Shown one piece after another: positions 1-7,813 of a stretch of 27,351 nt of DNA. The first letter of the stretch is position 1, and each line of letters opens with the position of its first letter. This DNA comes from JAPKZH01 sp964537875. Lineage in GTDB: Bacteria > Acidobacteriota > Aminicenantia > Aminicenantales > UBA4085. The notes beneath the pieces were generated by a model. That model worked only from the letters and a program-made list of their open reading frames with translations, searched no databases and had not been told where the DNA came from. The translations under genes and the position numbers were made by a program. The stretch is taken from contig CAZIDN010000049.1 in assembly GCA_964537875.1 (NCBI GenBank), positions 1-27,351 of the forward strand, read 5' to 3'.

Positions 1-4
1 ACGG

Positions 5-29
5 GGGGAACCGACGGGACTGGTTCCCC
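5..29. other. GC-rich stem-loop at window start
   Basis: GGGGAACC (5-12) pairs perfectly with GGTTCCCC (22-29) across a 9-base loop. No T-run follows on the plus strand; the hairpin is followed by a further G/C-rich stretch. It could be the end of an upstream terminator or part of the repeat that begins near 45. Its role is not determinable because the upstream gene lies outside the window. Confidence 0.45.
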
Positions 30-44
30 GGGGCCCGGGGGCTG

Positions 45-102
45 CGGGCGGCCTAGGCGGCGCCCGAACGGGGATGTCATTTTAATTAATGCATTGATAT
101 TA
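45..102 (+). repeat. Dispersed hairpin-plus-AT repeat, copy A, upstream of thioesterase gene
   Basis: This copy has a G/C-rich hairpin-like segment starting GGGCGGC and ending CGCCC, then GAAC, one variable base, GGGATGTCATTTTAATTA, and after a short variable stretch TTGATATTA. The same order with near-identical bases occurs on the minus strand at 14413-14470. There too it sits just in front of a start codon and points at the gene. The copy ends 13 bases before the thioesterase start. It may be a mobile palindromic repeat or a shared promoter/leader; the sequence does not decide between these. Confidence 0.7.
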
Positions 103-115
103 GATAGAGGTTTCC

Positions 116-856
116 ATGAACGAGCCCTTCAGAAAAAAATATGCTGTCCATACCTATGAGGTGGATGCCTCCGGCTACGCCCAAATGCAGTCCTTGCTCA
201 ATTATCTTCAGGACGCGGCCGGAGATCACGCGGGATCCCTGGGCCTAGGAGTGACCGATCTTCTGAGAAATCGTCTGACCTGGCTCTTGTCCCGCTATCA
301 TATTAAGGTCGTCCGCTATCCTGTCCATGGCCAGCGTATCGAGGTTTCGACCTGGCCCTCGGGGAAAAAAGGGATTTTTGCCCTGCGAGATTTCGAAGTC
401 TCGGATGAGGAAGGCCATCCCATGCTGGCGGCCACGACCTCATGGGTTCTGATCGATTTGGACAGCAAGCAGCCCGTCCGGTTGAATGATTTTGTTCCGG
501 ACGACTTGACCTTTCACAAGAGGGCCATCGAGGATGAATTCCTGACGCTGCCCGAGCTGGAAAAAGCCGAGCACGAACTCACGCTCCCGGTCCTCGTCAA
601 GGACCTGGATTTTAACCGCCACGTCAACAATGTCGTCTACATCGAATGGGCCCTGGAAGCCGCCTCGCCGGAAATCTTGGGCTCTCTCCGTCCGCTGGAT
701 GTCGAAGTGTCCTATCGGGCCGAAGCATTTTACGGAGATCGAATCGTCTCAAAAATCCAGGAAGTCCCCCGATCATCGCCGCGCACGTTTCTCCATCAGA
801 TTTTCCGGTCCTCCGACGGGATCGAATTGACCCGTCTGAGGACCGTCTGGGGTTGA
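116..856 (+). CDS. Acyl-ACP thioesterase (FatA/FatB family)
   Basis: The 246-residue product matches the bacterial acyl-ACP thioesterase family (double hotdog fold), which hydrolyses acyl-ACP in the cytoplasm to release free fatty acids and end chain elongation. The second hotdog carries the family active-site motif D165-x-N167-x-H169 followed by VNN, as in plant FatA/FatB enzymes. E203 in the motif YRAEA matches the catalytic Glu of the plant YRREC motif, while the following Cys is Ala here. The first hotdog occupies roughly residues 5-130. The ATG start is supported by AGAGG at 106-110, five bases upstream. The length is normal for bacterial members. It stands alone: the next gene has its own promoter. 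No signal peptide is seen. Chain-length preference cannot be read from the sequence. Confidence 0.9.
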   Translation: MNEPFRKKYAVHTYEVDASGYAQMQSLLNYLQDAAGDHAGSLGLGVTDLLRNRLTWLLSRYHIKVVRYPVHGQRIEVSTWPSGKKGIFALRDFEVSDEEGHPMLAATTSWVLIDLDSKQPVRLNDFVPDDLTFHKRAIEDEFLTLPELEKAEHELTLPVLVKDLDFNRHVNNVVYIEWALEAASPEILGSLRPLDVEVSYRAEAFYGDRIVSKIQEVPRSSPRTFLHQIFRSSDGIELTRLRTVWG

Positions 857-922
857 GCGGGGCCAACCGCGGGTAAATATTTATTGAAAATGAAACGCCC
901 GTCCTCGAAATTGGGGGGGGCG

Positions 923-951
923 TTGACAACATTCCTGAACCTATCTATATT
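923..951 (+). promoter_or_regulatory. Sigma70-type promoter for dsbD-phzF pair
   Basis: A perfect -35 box TTGACA (923-928) and a -10 box TATATT (946-951) are separated by the ideal 17 bases. The start codon at 981 lies 30 bases downstream and is preceded by AGGAG at 971-975. This is one of the two clearest promoters in the window. Confidence 0.85.
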
Positions 952-980
952 ATGCCCTGCCTGAACGATTAGGAGTTGCC

Positions 981-2945
981 ATGAAACGCTTTTATTTATT
1001 GATAGCGCTGACGTCTGTTCTAGGCCTGTTTGTCCGGGCCCAGAGCGAGGAACCCATTGTTTCCGTGAAGGTCATTCCGTCGGCCGAGAAGTTCAAGCCC
1101 GGCCAGACCTACGAACTGTCGCTTGAGCTCAGCATCCGGGCGCCCTATCACATCAATTCCGACCAGCCGACAGAAGATTTCCTCATCCCGACGACCGTCG
1201 ATTTTGCCCCGAAAAAGGGGGTCAGCTTCGGCCGAGTGATCTTTCCTCCGGCCGAGATGAGAAAGCTGGAGCTCTCGGAAAATCCCCTGTCCATCTATGA
1301 AGGCAAAATCGAGATCAAGACATCCATCAGTCTGGCCGCCGATTTCAAGGAAAAAGAGCTGTTGATCGAAGGACGGGTCGGCTACCAGGCCTGCGACGAG
1401 CGTTCCTGCCTGGCGCCCACGGACATCGCGTTCAGCCGGAAAATTCCCGTCGAAGCGGCTGTTGGGATGACCGCGGAGACACCTCAGGCCGGCGCCTCGA
1501 AGGAAGTCGGCCAGGAACAAAAAACTCTCTCACCGATAAAAGAGCCGACCCTGACGCCTCCCTCGCCGGCCGTGGCTTCGACTGCGACGCCTTCGGCGGA
1601 TGTCCAAAAATCCGCTCAGCCGGCCGAACGCATCGCAGGAGATACCGCGAAAACGCCCGGAAAATTCGAAGGAAAAGGGCTTTTTTTGATGTTTCTTCTC
1701 GTCTTTTTGGGCGGGCTGGCGCTCAACCTGACACCCTGCGTGTATCCGATCATCCCCATCACGATCAGTTACTTCGGCGGCCAGTCCCAGGGCAAAAAAG
1801 GGAGCGTCGTGGCCCATTCCGTGCTCTATGTCATCGGGATGGCCGTGACCTACTCCATCCTGGGCATGATCGCGGCGTTTACAGGCAGCCTGTTCGGCAC
1901 GGCCTTGCAGTACCCGCCCGTGCTCATCGGCATCGCCCTGATCATGATCATCCTGGCCCTGAGCATGTTCAATGTCTATGAGCTGCGCGTGCCGGCGTTT
2001 CTCAACAAGATCGCCGGCGGATCGCGGAAGGGTTTCTTCGGGACATTCTTCATGGGCCTGACCGTGGGCATCGTGGCGGCGCCGTGCATCGGCCCCTTCG
2101 TCCTCGGGCTTCTGACTTACGTCGGCGACAAGGGCAACCTGCTGTTGGGATTTTTGCTGTTCTTTGTCCTGGCCCTCGGGCTCGGCGTCCCCTTCCTGTT
2201 CCTGGGAATATTTTCCGGAAGCATCAGCCGGCTGCCCAGGTCCGGGGCGTGGATGGTCTGGGTCCGCACCATCTTCGGTTTTATCCTCATCGCCATGGCC
2301 ATCTATTTTCTCAAGCCGCTCTTTCCCAGCCCTCTTTTCTATAGTTTAGCCGTGGCCCTGACGATGTTTGTGGCCGGCATCTATATGGCCTGGATCGAGC
2401 CGACGAAGACGCCCGGCAAGGCGTTCCCCTACATCCGCAATATCGTCGGCATCATCTTTTTCGGCATCGGATTGTATGTCGCGGCGAGCGGAATCCAAGG
2501 CTATCTGGATAAGGAAATCGCCGCCAGGACGCAAGACCTCGTCATGGAAAAAGGTGCCGCGGCTGTGACCAACACTGTCCAATGGTTTGCCTATTCTGAA
2601 GAAAAAATTGCCGAGGCCGCCCGCACCGGCCGTCCCGTCCTGATCGATTTCTGGGCAGACTGGTGCATCGCCTGCAAGGAACTGGACAAGAAAACGTTTT
2701 CCGAGCCCGAGGTGATCGAAGCCTCGAAGCGCTTTGTCATGCTCAAGGTGGATTCGACGTCGGCCAAGGACCTAGAGGCCAAGGCCGTCTGCCAAAAATA
2801 CCTGGTCAAGGGCTTTCCGACGCTGGTCTTCCTGGCCGCCGACGGAAAAGAGGTCGAGGATCTCCGGGTCACCGGTTTCGAACCGAAAAAGGATTTCCTC
2901 CCCAAAATGCTGAAGACTCTCGAGCTCGGCAAAAAAGGAACTTGA
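981..2945 (+). CDS. dsbD: Thiol:disulfide interchange protein DsbD, full three-domain form
   Basis: DsbD is an inner-membrane protein that passes electrons from cytoplasmic thioredoxin to periplasmic thiol proteins. The 654-residue product shows every part. A signal peptide (about 1-20) leads into an N-terminal alpha domain with the Cys pair C138 and C143. A Pro/Ala/Thr-rich linker (about 165-220) follows. The eight-helix membrane core (about 230-515) has C253 in the motif TPCVYP and C369 in APCIGP. A C-terminal thioredoxin domain carries C562-I-A-C565. All six redox cysteines are present; the alpha-domain pair is spaced by four residues against five in E. coli. The start has AGGAG five bases upstream and a strong promoter. 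The PhzF gene begins 10 bases after the stop, with its ribosome site overlapping the stop codon, so the two are very likely co-transcribed. Confidence 0.95.
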   Translation: MKRFYLLIALTSVLGLFVRAQSEEPIVSVKVIPSAEKFKPGQTYELSLELSIRAPYHINSDQPTEDFLIPTTVDFAPKKGVSFGRVIFPPAEMRKLELSENPLSIYEGKIEIKTSISLAADFKEKELLIEGRVGYQACDERSCLAPTDIAFSRKIPVEAAVGMTAETPQAGASKEVGQEQKTLSPIKEPTLTPPSPAVASTATPSADVQKSAQPAERIAGDTAKTPGKFEGKGLFLMFLLVFLGGLALNLTPCVYPIIPITISYFGGQSQGKKGSVVAHSVLYVIGMAVTYSILGMIAAFTGSLFGTALQYPPVLIGIALIMIILALSMFNVYELRVPAFLNKIAGGSRKGFFGTFFMGLTVGIVAAPCIGPFVLGLLTYVGDKGNLLLGFLLFFVLALGLGVPFLFLGIFSGSISRLPRSGAWMVWVRTIFGFILIAMAIYFLKPLFPSPLFYSLAVALTMFVAGIYMAWIEPTKTPGKAFPYIRNIVGIIFFGIGLYVAASGIQGYLDKEIAARTQDLVMEKGAAAVTNTVQWFAYSEEKIAEAARTGRPVLIDFWADWCIACKELDKKTFSEPEVIEASKRFVMLKVDSTSAKDLEAKAVCQKYLVKGFPTLVFLAADGKEVEDLRVTGFEPKKDFLPKMLKTLELGKKGT

Positions 2946-2955
2946 GGAGGAGACG

Positions 2956-3735
2956 ATGCGCATCCCCATCTACCAGGTTGACGCCTTTTCCGATAAGCTT
3001 TTTTCCGGAAATCCCGCGGCCGTCTGTCCGCTGGACAAATGGCCGGACAGCGCCGTGATGCAGAATATCGCCGCCGAGAATAACCTCTCGGAAACGGCCT
3101 TCTTCGTGAAGGAGGCGGATCGCTACCATATCCGCTGGATGACGCCGACCAATGAGGTGGATCTCTGCGGACACGCGACGCTGGCCTCGGCGTTCGTCAT
3201 TTTTCATTATCTGGAGAAGGATCTCGATAAGATCGTTTTTCATTCGCGAAGCGGCGAGCTGATTGTGACGAGAGAAGGCGACCTTATCTCGATGAATTTC
3301 CCGGCCAACAAGCCGGCCCCTCAAACGTCGCCCGGGACGCTGCTCGAGGTTTTTCCGATCGCCCCTCAAGAGGTCTTGTTCAACCGGACATTTCTTCTGG
3401 TCTTTCGGTCCGAAGCCGAGGTCAGGAGGATGAAGCCCGACATCAAGAAGCTTCTGGAGGTGCCGACTTTTGGAGCGATCATTACGGCCCGCGGCGATTC
3501 CGTCGATTTTGTCTCCCGATTTTTCGTCCCGCAGGCCGGCGTGGCTGAAGACCCCGTGACGGGCTATGCCCACACTCTGCTCATCCCGTACTGGGCCGAA
3601 AAGCTCCATAAAAAGAAGCTGCATGCCCTCCAAGTTTCTCAACGGGGCGGTGAGCTGTTCTGTGAGCATCTCAAAGACCGGGTAAAAATCAGCGGCAAAG
3701 CCGTTCTCTATCTCGAGGGCAGCATCGTCATCTAG
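2956..3735 (+). CDS. PhzF family isomerase/epimerase-like protein
   Basis: The 259-residue product is a PhzF-family protein of the diaminopimelate-epimerase fold, with two similar halves. Visible family marks are the N-terminal QVDAF and SGNPAAVC segments, the general-acid/base Glu E46 in NNLSETAFF, the CGHATLA motif after VDL, and the C-terminal DPVTGYAH motif (commonly DPVTGSAH). PhzF itself isomerises a phenazine precursor, but no other phenazine gene is nearby, and most family members have unknown substrates. The ribosome site GAGGAGG overlaps the dsbD stop codon, so this is the second gene of a two-gene unit. The product has no signal peptide and should be cytosolic. It ends 38 bases from the convergent peptidase gene, with no clear terminator between them. 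Confidence 0.9.
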   Translation: MRIPIYQVDAFSDKLFSGNPAAVCPLDKWPDSAVMQNIAAENNLSETAFFVKEADRYHIRWMTPTNEVDLCGHATLASAFVIFHYLEKDLDKIVFHSRSGELIVTREGDLISMNFPANKPAPQTSPGTLLEVFPIAPQEVLFNRTFLLVFRSEAEVRRMKPDIKKLLEVPTFGAIITARGDSVDFVSRFFVPQAGVAEDPVTGYAHTLLIPYWAEKLHKKKLHALQVSQRGGELFCEHLKDRVKISGKAVLYLEGSIVI

Positions 3736-3773
3736 CGGCTTTTCCTCGGGCGCCGGGCCACGGAAAATTTCTA

Positions 3774-5897
3774 TTATTGAATAAATCCTCTTCGTTTGAG
3801 CAGCGGCTCGACCTTGGGCTCTCTTCCGCGAAACCGTTTGTAAAGAGTCATCGGGTCATCCGTATAGCCCTTGGCCAGGATGTTGTCTCTAAAGCTCTGG
3901 GCCGTCTTCTGGTCGAACAGGCTCGTTTCTTTGAAGGCTTGAAACGCATCCGCATCCAAGACCTCGGACCAGATGTAGCTGTAATAGCCGGCCGAATACC
4001 CGCCCGAAAAGATATGTGAAAAATACGGGCTTCTGTAGCGGACGACAATCTCGGGGATCAGGCCGATCTTTTTCATCGAGGCATCCTCGAACGGCAAGGC
4101 ATCCTGTTCCGTGGCGTCGGCAAGCGTATGCCAATCCATATCCAGGAAGGAAGCGGCCAGGTATTCGACGGTGGCAAAGCCCTGGTTAAAGAGATCGGAT
4201 TTTTTGATCTTATCCACGAGCTCCTGAGGGATGGGCTGGCCGGTCTGATAATGCTTGGCATAAGTTTTGATGACTTCCGGGTCAGACGCCCAGTTTTCCA
4301 TGATCTGGGACGGCAGCTCCACGAAATCCCGGGGCACGTTCGTCCCGGTGATGGATTCGTAGGTGCATTTGGAAAGGAGGTCGTGCAGGGCATGGCCGAA
4401 TTCATGGAACAAGGTCGTTGCCTCCTCGAAGGTCAGGAGAGAGGGCCTATCGCCGGCCGGCATCGAGAAATTGCCGTTGTTGGAGACCAGGGCCGTAATG
4501 TTCTTTCCATCCCGGACATGCTGGTCGCGGAAGGTATTGGACCAGGCACCGCCGCGTTTGCTGGACCTGGGGAAGTAGTCCGTATAGAGGATTCCAATAT
4601 GCGTCCCGTCGGCCTCTTTGACCTCGAAGACCTTCACGTCGGGATGGTATTTGGGGATATCCGTCCGCTCGACAAATTGGATGCCGAAGAGCTTGCCGGC
4701 CACGGCGAAGGCGCCGTCGCGGACGTTCTCCAGCTTGAAGTAAGGCCTCAGGATTTCGTCGTCCAGCTCATACTTGGCCTTTTTGAGCTTCTCGGCGTAA
4801 TACCACCAGTCCCAGGGCTCGAGCTTGAAGTTCTGGCCTTCCTGGCCGATCAAATTCTGAAGCTCCTTGGCTTCCTGTTTGGACATTTTCAAGGCGGGCG
4901 TCCAGAGCTGGTTGAGAAGCTTGGTGACGCCTTCGGGATTTTTGGCCATGTTTTCCTCGAGGACGAAATCGGCATGCGTCTTATACCCCAACAGGTTGGC
5001 TCTTTTCACCCGGAGCGAGGCGATCTTGGTTAGGACGGCCTTGTTGTCATATTCATTATTGTTGTTGCCGCGATTGATGAAGGCCTTAAAGATTTTTTCC
5101 CGGAAGTCGCGCTTGGCCGAATACTGAAGAAAAGGAATCAGGCTGGGCTTGTGCAGCGTGAACACCCATTTCCCTTCGAGTCCTTTGGCCTTGGCCGCCT
5201 CGGCGGCGGCGGTGATCACGGACTGGGGCAGTCCGGTCAAATCCTCCTGTTTTTCGATCACCAGCCTGAAATTGTTGTCTTCTTTCAAGACGTTCTCACT
5301 GAATTTTTGGGTGAGGACGGCCAACTCTTCATTGATCTTTCGAAATTCGGCCTTCTTGGCGTCGTCCAGGTTGGCGCCGCCCCGGACAAAGTCCTTGTAG
5401 GTTTTTTCCAGAAGCCTGTCCTGCTCGGGCATCAGACTGAGTTTGGCTTTTTGCTCGTAGACGGCTTTGATCCGCAAGAAGAGTTTCGGGTTCAAGCCGA
5501 TGTCATCCCGGTGCTTGGCGCGGAGAGGAGCGACCTCTTTTTGGATCTTCTGCAGTTCATCGTTTGTGTTGGCCGCGGTCAGGTTGGAGAAGACATTGTT
5601 GACCTTGGTGAGAAACGCGCCGCTCCGGTCCAGCGCGTCGACGGTATTGGCAAAACTCGGCGGCTCGGCCGTGCTGATAATGACGTCGATTTCTTTGAGC
5701 TGTTGGGCCATCCCTTCTTTAAACGCCGGCAGATAGTGCGCCTCCTTGATCCGATCGAACGGGGGCGTCTCGAACGGCGCAGTCCAGGCGGAGAAGAAGG
5801 GATTGACGTCCTGCCGGACGGGCGGCGGCGTCTCCTTTTTAGCGCAAAAACTCAGCAATAAAATTGCGGCGGCAAAAAATAGAGTCCATTGTTTCAT
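3774..5897 (-). CDS. M3 family zinc metallopeptidase (Dcp/oligopeptidase A-like) lipoprotein
   Basis: The 707-residue product is an M3 (thimet-type) peptidase close in size to E. coli Dcp and OpdA, which cleave short peptides. The zinc site is H498-E-F-G-H502 with the third ligand E527 in DFVELPSQ; both match the family. The region before it is the long helical domain that closes the deep active-site channel. Unlike cytosolic E. coli members, it begins with a signal peptide and Cys18 (LLSFC), suggesting export and lipid attachment. Phe just before the Cys is unusual for a lipobox, so simple secretion is also possible. The ATG has AAAGGAG upstream. A promoter-like pair lies at 5928-5957. It runs convergent to the PhzF gene and probably digests peptides in the periplasm. 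Confidence 0.93.
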   Translation of the reverse strand: MKQWTLFFAAAILLLSFCAKKETPPPVRQDVNPFFSAWTAPFETPPFDRIKEAHYLPAFKEGMAQQLKEIDVIISTAEPPSFANTVDALDRSGAFLTKVNNVFSNLTAANTNDELQKIQKEVAPLRAKHRDDIGLNPKLFLRIKAVYEQKAKLSLMPEQDRLLEKTYKDFVRGGANLDDAKKAEFRKINEELAVLTQKFSENVLKEDNNFRLVIEKQEDLTGLPQSVITAAAEAAKAKGLEGKWVFTLHKPSLIPFLQYSAKRDFREKIFKAFINRGNNNNEYDNKAVLTKIASLRVKRANLLGYKTHADFVLEENMAKNPEGVTKLLNQLWTPALKMSKQEAKELQNLIGQEGQNFKLEPWDWWYYAEKLKKAKYELDDEILRPYFKLENVRDGAFAVAGKLFGIQFVERTDIPKYHPDVKVFEVKEADGTHIGILYTDYFPRSSKRGGAWSNTFRDQHVRDGKNITALVSNNGNFSMPAGDRPSLLTFEEATTLFHEFGHALHDLLSKCTYESITGTNVPRDFVELPSQIMENWASDPEVIKTYAKHYQTGQPIPQELVDKIKKSDLFNQGFATVEYLAASFLDMDWHTLADATEQDALPFEDASMKKIGLIPEIVVRYRSPYFSHIFSGGYSAGYYSYIWSEVLDADAFQAFKETSLFDQKTAQSFRDNILAKGYTDDPMTLYKRFRGREPKVEPLLKRRGFIQ

Positions 5898-5927
5898 GAA
5901 AATAATCTCCTTTCATCCGAATCGGAT

Positions 5928-5957
5928 AATTTAATCAATCTTGGCGATGAAAGTCAA
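5928..5957 (-). promoter_or_regulatory. Possible promoter for M3 peptidase gene
   Basis: On the minus strand TTGACT (5957-5952) and TAAATT (5933-5928) are spaced by 18 bases, about 30 bases upstream of the start codon at 5897. The -35 box fits well and the -10 box only moderately (4 of 6). Confidence 0.45.
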
Positions 5958-6014
5958 TTTGGAGGGGGAACCCAAAATTGGATTCCAAGGGCCGTGTGGC
6001 TTTGACCCCAATAT

Positions 6015-6656
6015 TTATAGGGATTCGAAGATTTCCTGGAATTCTGCCAGAACCATGGCCGTTGCACCCCAGATCTTATGATGCTCGAAAGAGTAGAACG
6101 GCACCTCGACCGGCCGGCCGTCGATCCTCCAGGTCTCTCGGCGGACATGATCAGGATCCAGGAAGTGGCTGAGCGGCACTTGGATGACCTCAGCGACTTC
6201 TTCCGGATGCGGCTTGAAAGAGAGCGGCCCGCTCGCCGCGGCGACGACCGGATAGATACAGAAGTTGCTCGGCGGAATATATAAAGGTGTCAGGCTGCCG
6301 ATAATTTGTATCTGATCCGGATAAACACCCAATTCCTCCCAGGTCTCGCGAAGCGCCGCCTGCTCAAAATTTTCTCCCTGTTCCAGCTGACCTCCCGGAA
6401 ATCCGATCTGGTCTTTATGATAGAGCACGGTGCTGGGCCTGCGGATGAGCACCATATGCCATAAGCCCTGGCGACGATACAGCAGAAGCATGACCCCGGC
6501 TTTCAAGCAGGTCTCCTCGACCTCGGTATAAACTTTCTGGCCGGGCCGCGGCTCGGGCACCATTTTCAGCTGGGCTTGGAGTCCCGGCTTGTCCTGGCCG
6601 AGCTTTCTCGCCAACCTTTCGGGATCAAAAGCCTCTTGATCGATTTTCATTTTCAT
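6015..6656 (-). CDS. Nudix hydrolase, CoA pyrophosphatase-like (NudL/YeaB type)
   Basis: The 213-residue protein contains a complete Nudix box at residues 89-111 (G-x5-E-x7-R-E-x2-E-E-x-G-V), the metal-binding helix of nucleotide pyrophosphatases. Just before it, the segment from residue 71 (IRRPSTVLYHKDQIGFPGG) resembles the CoA pyrophosphatase signature, in which R-S, H and G-Q-I-x-F-P-G-G are typical. The likely reaction is cleavage of CoA or its derivatives to 4'-phosphopantetheine and 3',5'-ADP in the cytoplasm. About 50 residues precede the Nudix fold without a recognised domain. The start is uncertain: an ATG at 6656 and another two codons in (6650) both lack a strong ribosome site. 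It lies upstream of, and in the same direction as, the M3 peptidase gene, 117 bases away, so the two need not be co-transcribed. Confidence 0.88.
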   Translation of the reverse strand: MKMKIDQEAFDPERLARKLGQDKPGLQAQLKMVPEPRPGQKVYTEVEETCLKAGVMLLLYRRQGLWHMVLIRRPSTVLYHKDQIGFPGGQLEQGENFEQAALRETWEELGVYPDQIQIIGSLTPLYIPPSNFCIYPVVAAASGPLSFKPHPEEVAEVIQVPLSHFLDPDHVRRETWRIDGRPVEVPFYSFEHHKIWGATAMVLAEFQEIFESL

Positions 6657-6797
6657 TGATTTTCAGGAACGCCAAAGAAGGACATTCGTTCCGTCGGCCC
6701 GATATTCAAGAAAGCCGGGCGCCGGATTTTCCTCATGTCTGCATTTTAAGGGAAATTCTCGGGCCCGGCAATATATCCGGCGGGCAGGTGAGGAAAC

Positions 6798-6832
6798 GCC
6801 GTTAATGCCCAATTCTAAAATTGGAGCACGGC
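6798..6832. other. Interrupted stem-loop between lipoprotein and Nudix genes
   Basis: CCAATT (6809-6814) and AATTGG (6819-6824) pair around a 4-base loop. An outer stem GCCGT (6798-6802) with ACGGC (6828-6832) encloses it. It sits 11 bases past the lipoprotein stop on the minus strand, but no T-run follows, so it is a poor intrinsic terminator. It may be a palindromic repeat or an RNA-stabilising hairpin. The remaining sequence of the 6657-6842 gap shows nothing else recognisable. Confidence 0.5.
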
Positions 6833-6842
6833 ATCGCGTCCC

Positions 6843-7634
6843 CTAGTTTGAGACACGCAGGCCATTGCCATGAGCGGCCAGTTCGACCTTCATCCAGAGC
6901 TTGATCGGCTCGGCGTTACGCATTCCCCGGCCCATGCCGGCCCGGCCGGGATACCGCCCCGGCATCCCGGGGCCGATGCCGCCGGGATTCCGGCCTCCCA
7001 TGCCGCGTCCGGGCACGATGAAGTCAAGCCGCGGCGAGTCGAAGCCTACGCCGACGATTTTCCCTTCCGCAATGTCGACGGCATAGGGCGTTCCATCGCC
7101 CTTCGCCAAGGGCACCTTCAGTTCATAGACGAACCGGCCGCGCGTTTGAAAGGCGGCCTCGATTCCTTTCGCCTCGTCCAGGCGGAGGCGCACTTTCTCG
7201 TCACGTCCCGGCCCGAGGATCTCGAGCTCGTTGCGGATTTCCTGAAGCGCCTGCCGCCGGGCTTCCTGATTGCCCGTTTCTCCCTTCGAGGGAACGTTGA
7301 AATCCTGCCAGCCCCTCTCCAGGGGATAATGAATCCCCAGGACCTTGTCCTTGCCTCCTCTGGGGTCAAACCAGACAATGAGGCCTTGGCGCAGCACCTG
7401 GCCGGCTGCGCGTGCGTCCTCGGCCGTTACGCAGAAGTAGAGAAACGTCTCGTCATTGAGAACGCCGACCGCAAGGCTCGTGTCCTCCACGGACCACAGC
7501 CGTCCTTGCCAATCGTCGCTCCTTCCGTCGATCGCGATCGCTGTGTCGCGCCATTGGCTCTTGATATCCAGCGTGCCGCAGCTCGCCAGGGGCAAGACCG
7601 AGAGGATCAAAAAGAAAAGATATCGTTTCTTCAT
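6843..7634 (-). CDS. Lipoprotein with CBM9-like N-terminal domain and Gly/Arg/Pro/Met-rich tail
   Basis: The 263-residue product starts at the ATG at 7634, which has GGAAGGAG upstream; a longer frame to 7670 lacks such a site. The signal peptide ends in the lipobox LASC with Cys19. Residues about 25-115 contain IAIDGRSDDWQG and a later LYFCV strand. This is the opening pattern of carbohydrate-binding-module-9-like domains, the same fold type that opens the two DUF5916 proteins at 12197-17340. Residues about 207-240 are low-complexity repeats of Gly, Met, Arg and Pro, followed by a short conserved-looking end. No enzyme motif is visible. The assignment to CBM9-like is from pattern, not a search. 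It is probably an exported, membrane-anchored protein of unknown function, divergently oriented from the amidohydrolase gene. Confidence 0.75.
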   Translation of the reverse strand: MKKRYLFFLILSVLPLASCGTLDIKSQWRDTAIAIDGRSDDWQGRLWSVEDTSLAVGVLNDETFLYFCVTAEDARAAGQVLRQGLIVWFDPRGGKDKVLGIHYPLERGWQDFNVPSKGETGNQEARRQALQEIRNELEILGPGRDEKVRLRLDEAKGIEAAFQTRGRFVYELKVPLAKGDGTPYAVDIAEGKIVGVGFDSPRLDFIVPGRGMGGRNPGGIGPGMPGRYPGRAGMGRGMRNAEPIKLWMKVELAAHGNGLRVSN

Positions 7635-7813
7635 GCCGGCTCCTTCCGAGAGGCGCAAAAACACCTCCAATGATTAGACAACGGGCGCGGCGTTTTTCTT
7701 GGTCGGCGGGCGGGCCCGGGCCTCAAGCTCCGGCGTCGATTCGTCTCTGCGGGCCGCGCCTATTGCAAAAGCGGCCAAACTCATATAAAAAAGAAGAAAG
7801 GAGGCTCGACCAC

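Noticed and set aside
4128..5033. Plus-strand open frame of 301 codons opposite the M3 peptidase
   Set aside because: Covers the zinc site of the real gene in antisense; no motif or ribosome site.
5966..5985. GGAAC...ATTCC near-palindrome in the M3-Nudix gap, thought to match the stem-loop at 6798-6832
   Set aside because: Only AAAATTGGA is shared; arms pair poorly. Not enough to call a repeat copy.
7670..7813. N-terminal extension of the amidohydrolase by 48 codons
   Set aside because: No ribosome site, Arg/Pro-rich sequence, and it would bury the signal peptide. The ATG at 7814 has AAAGGAGG.
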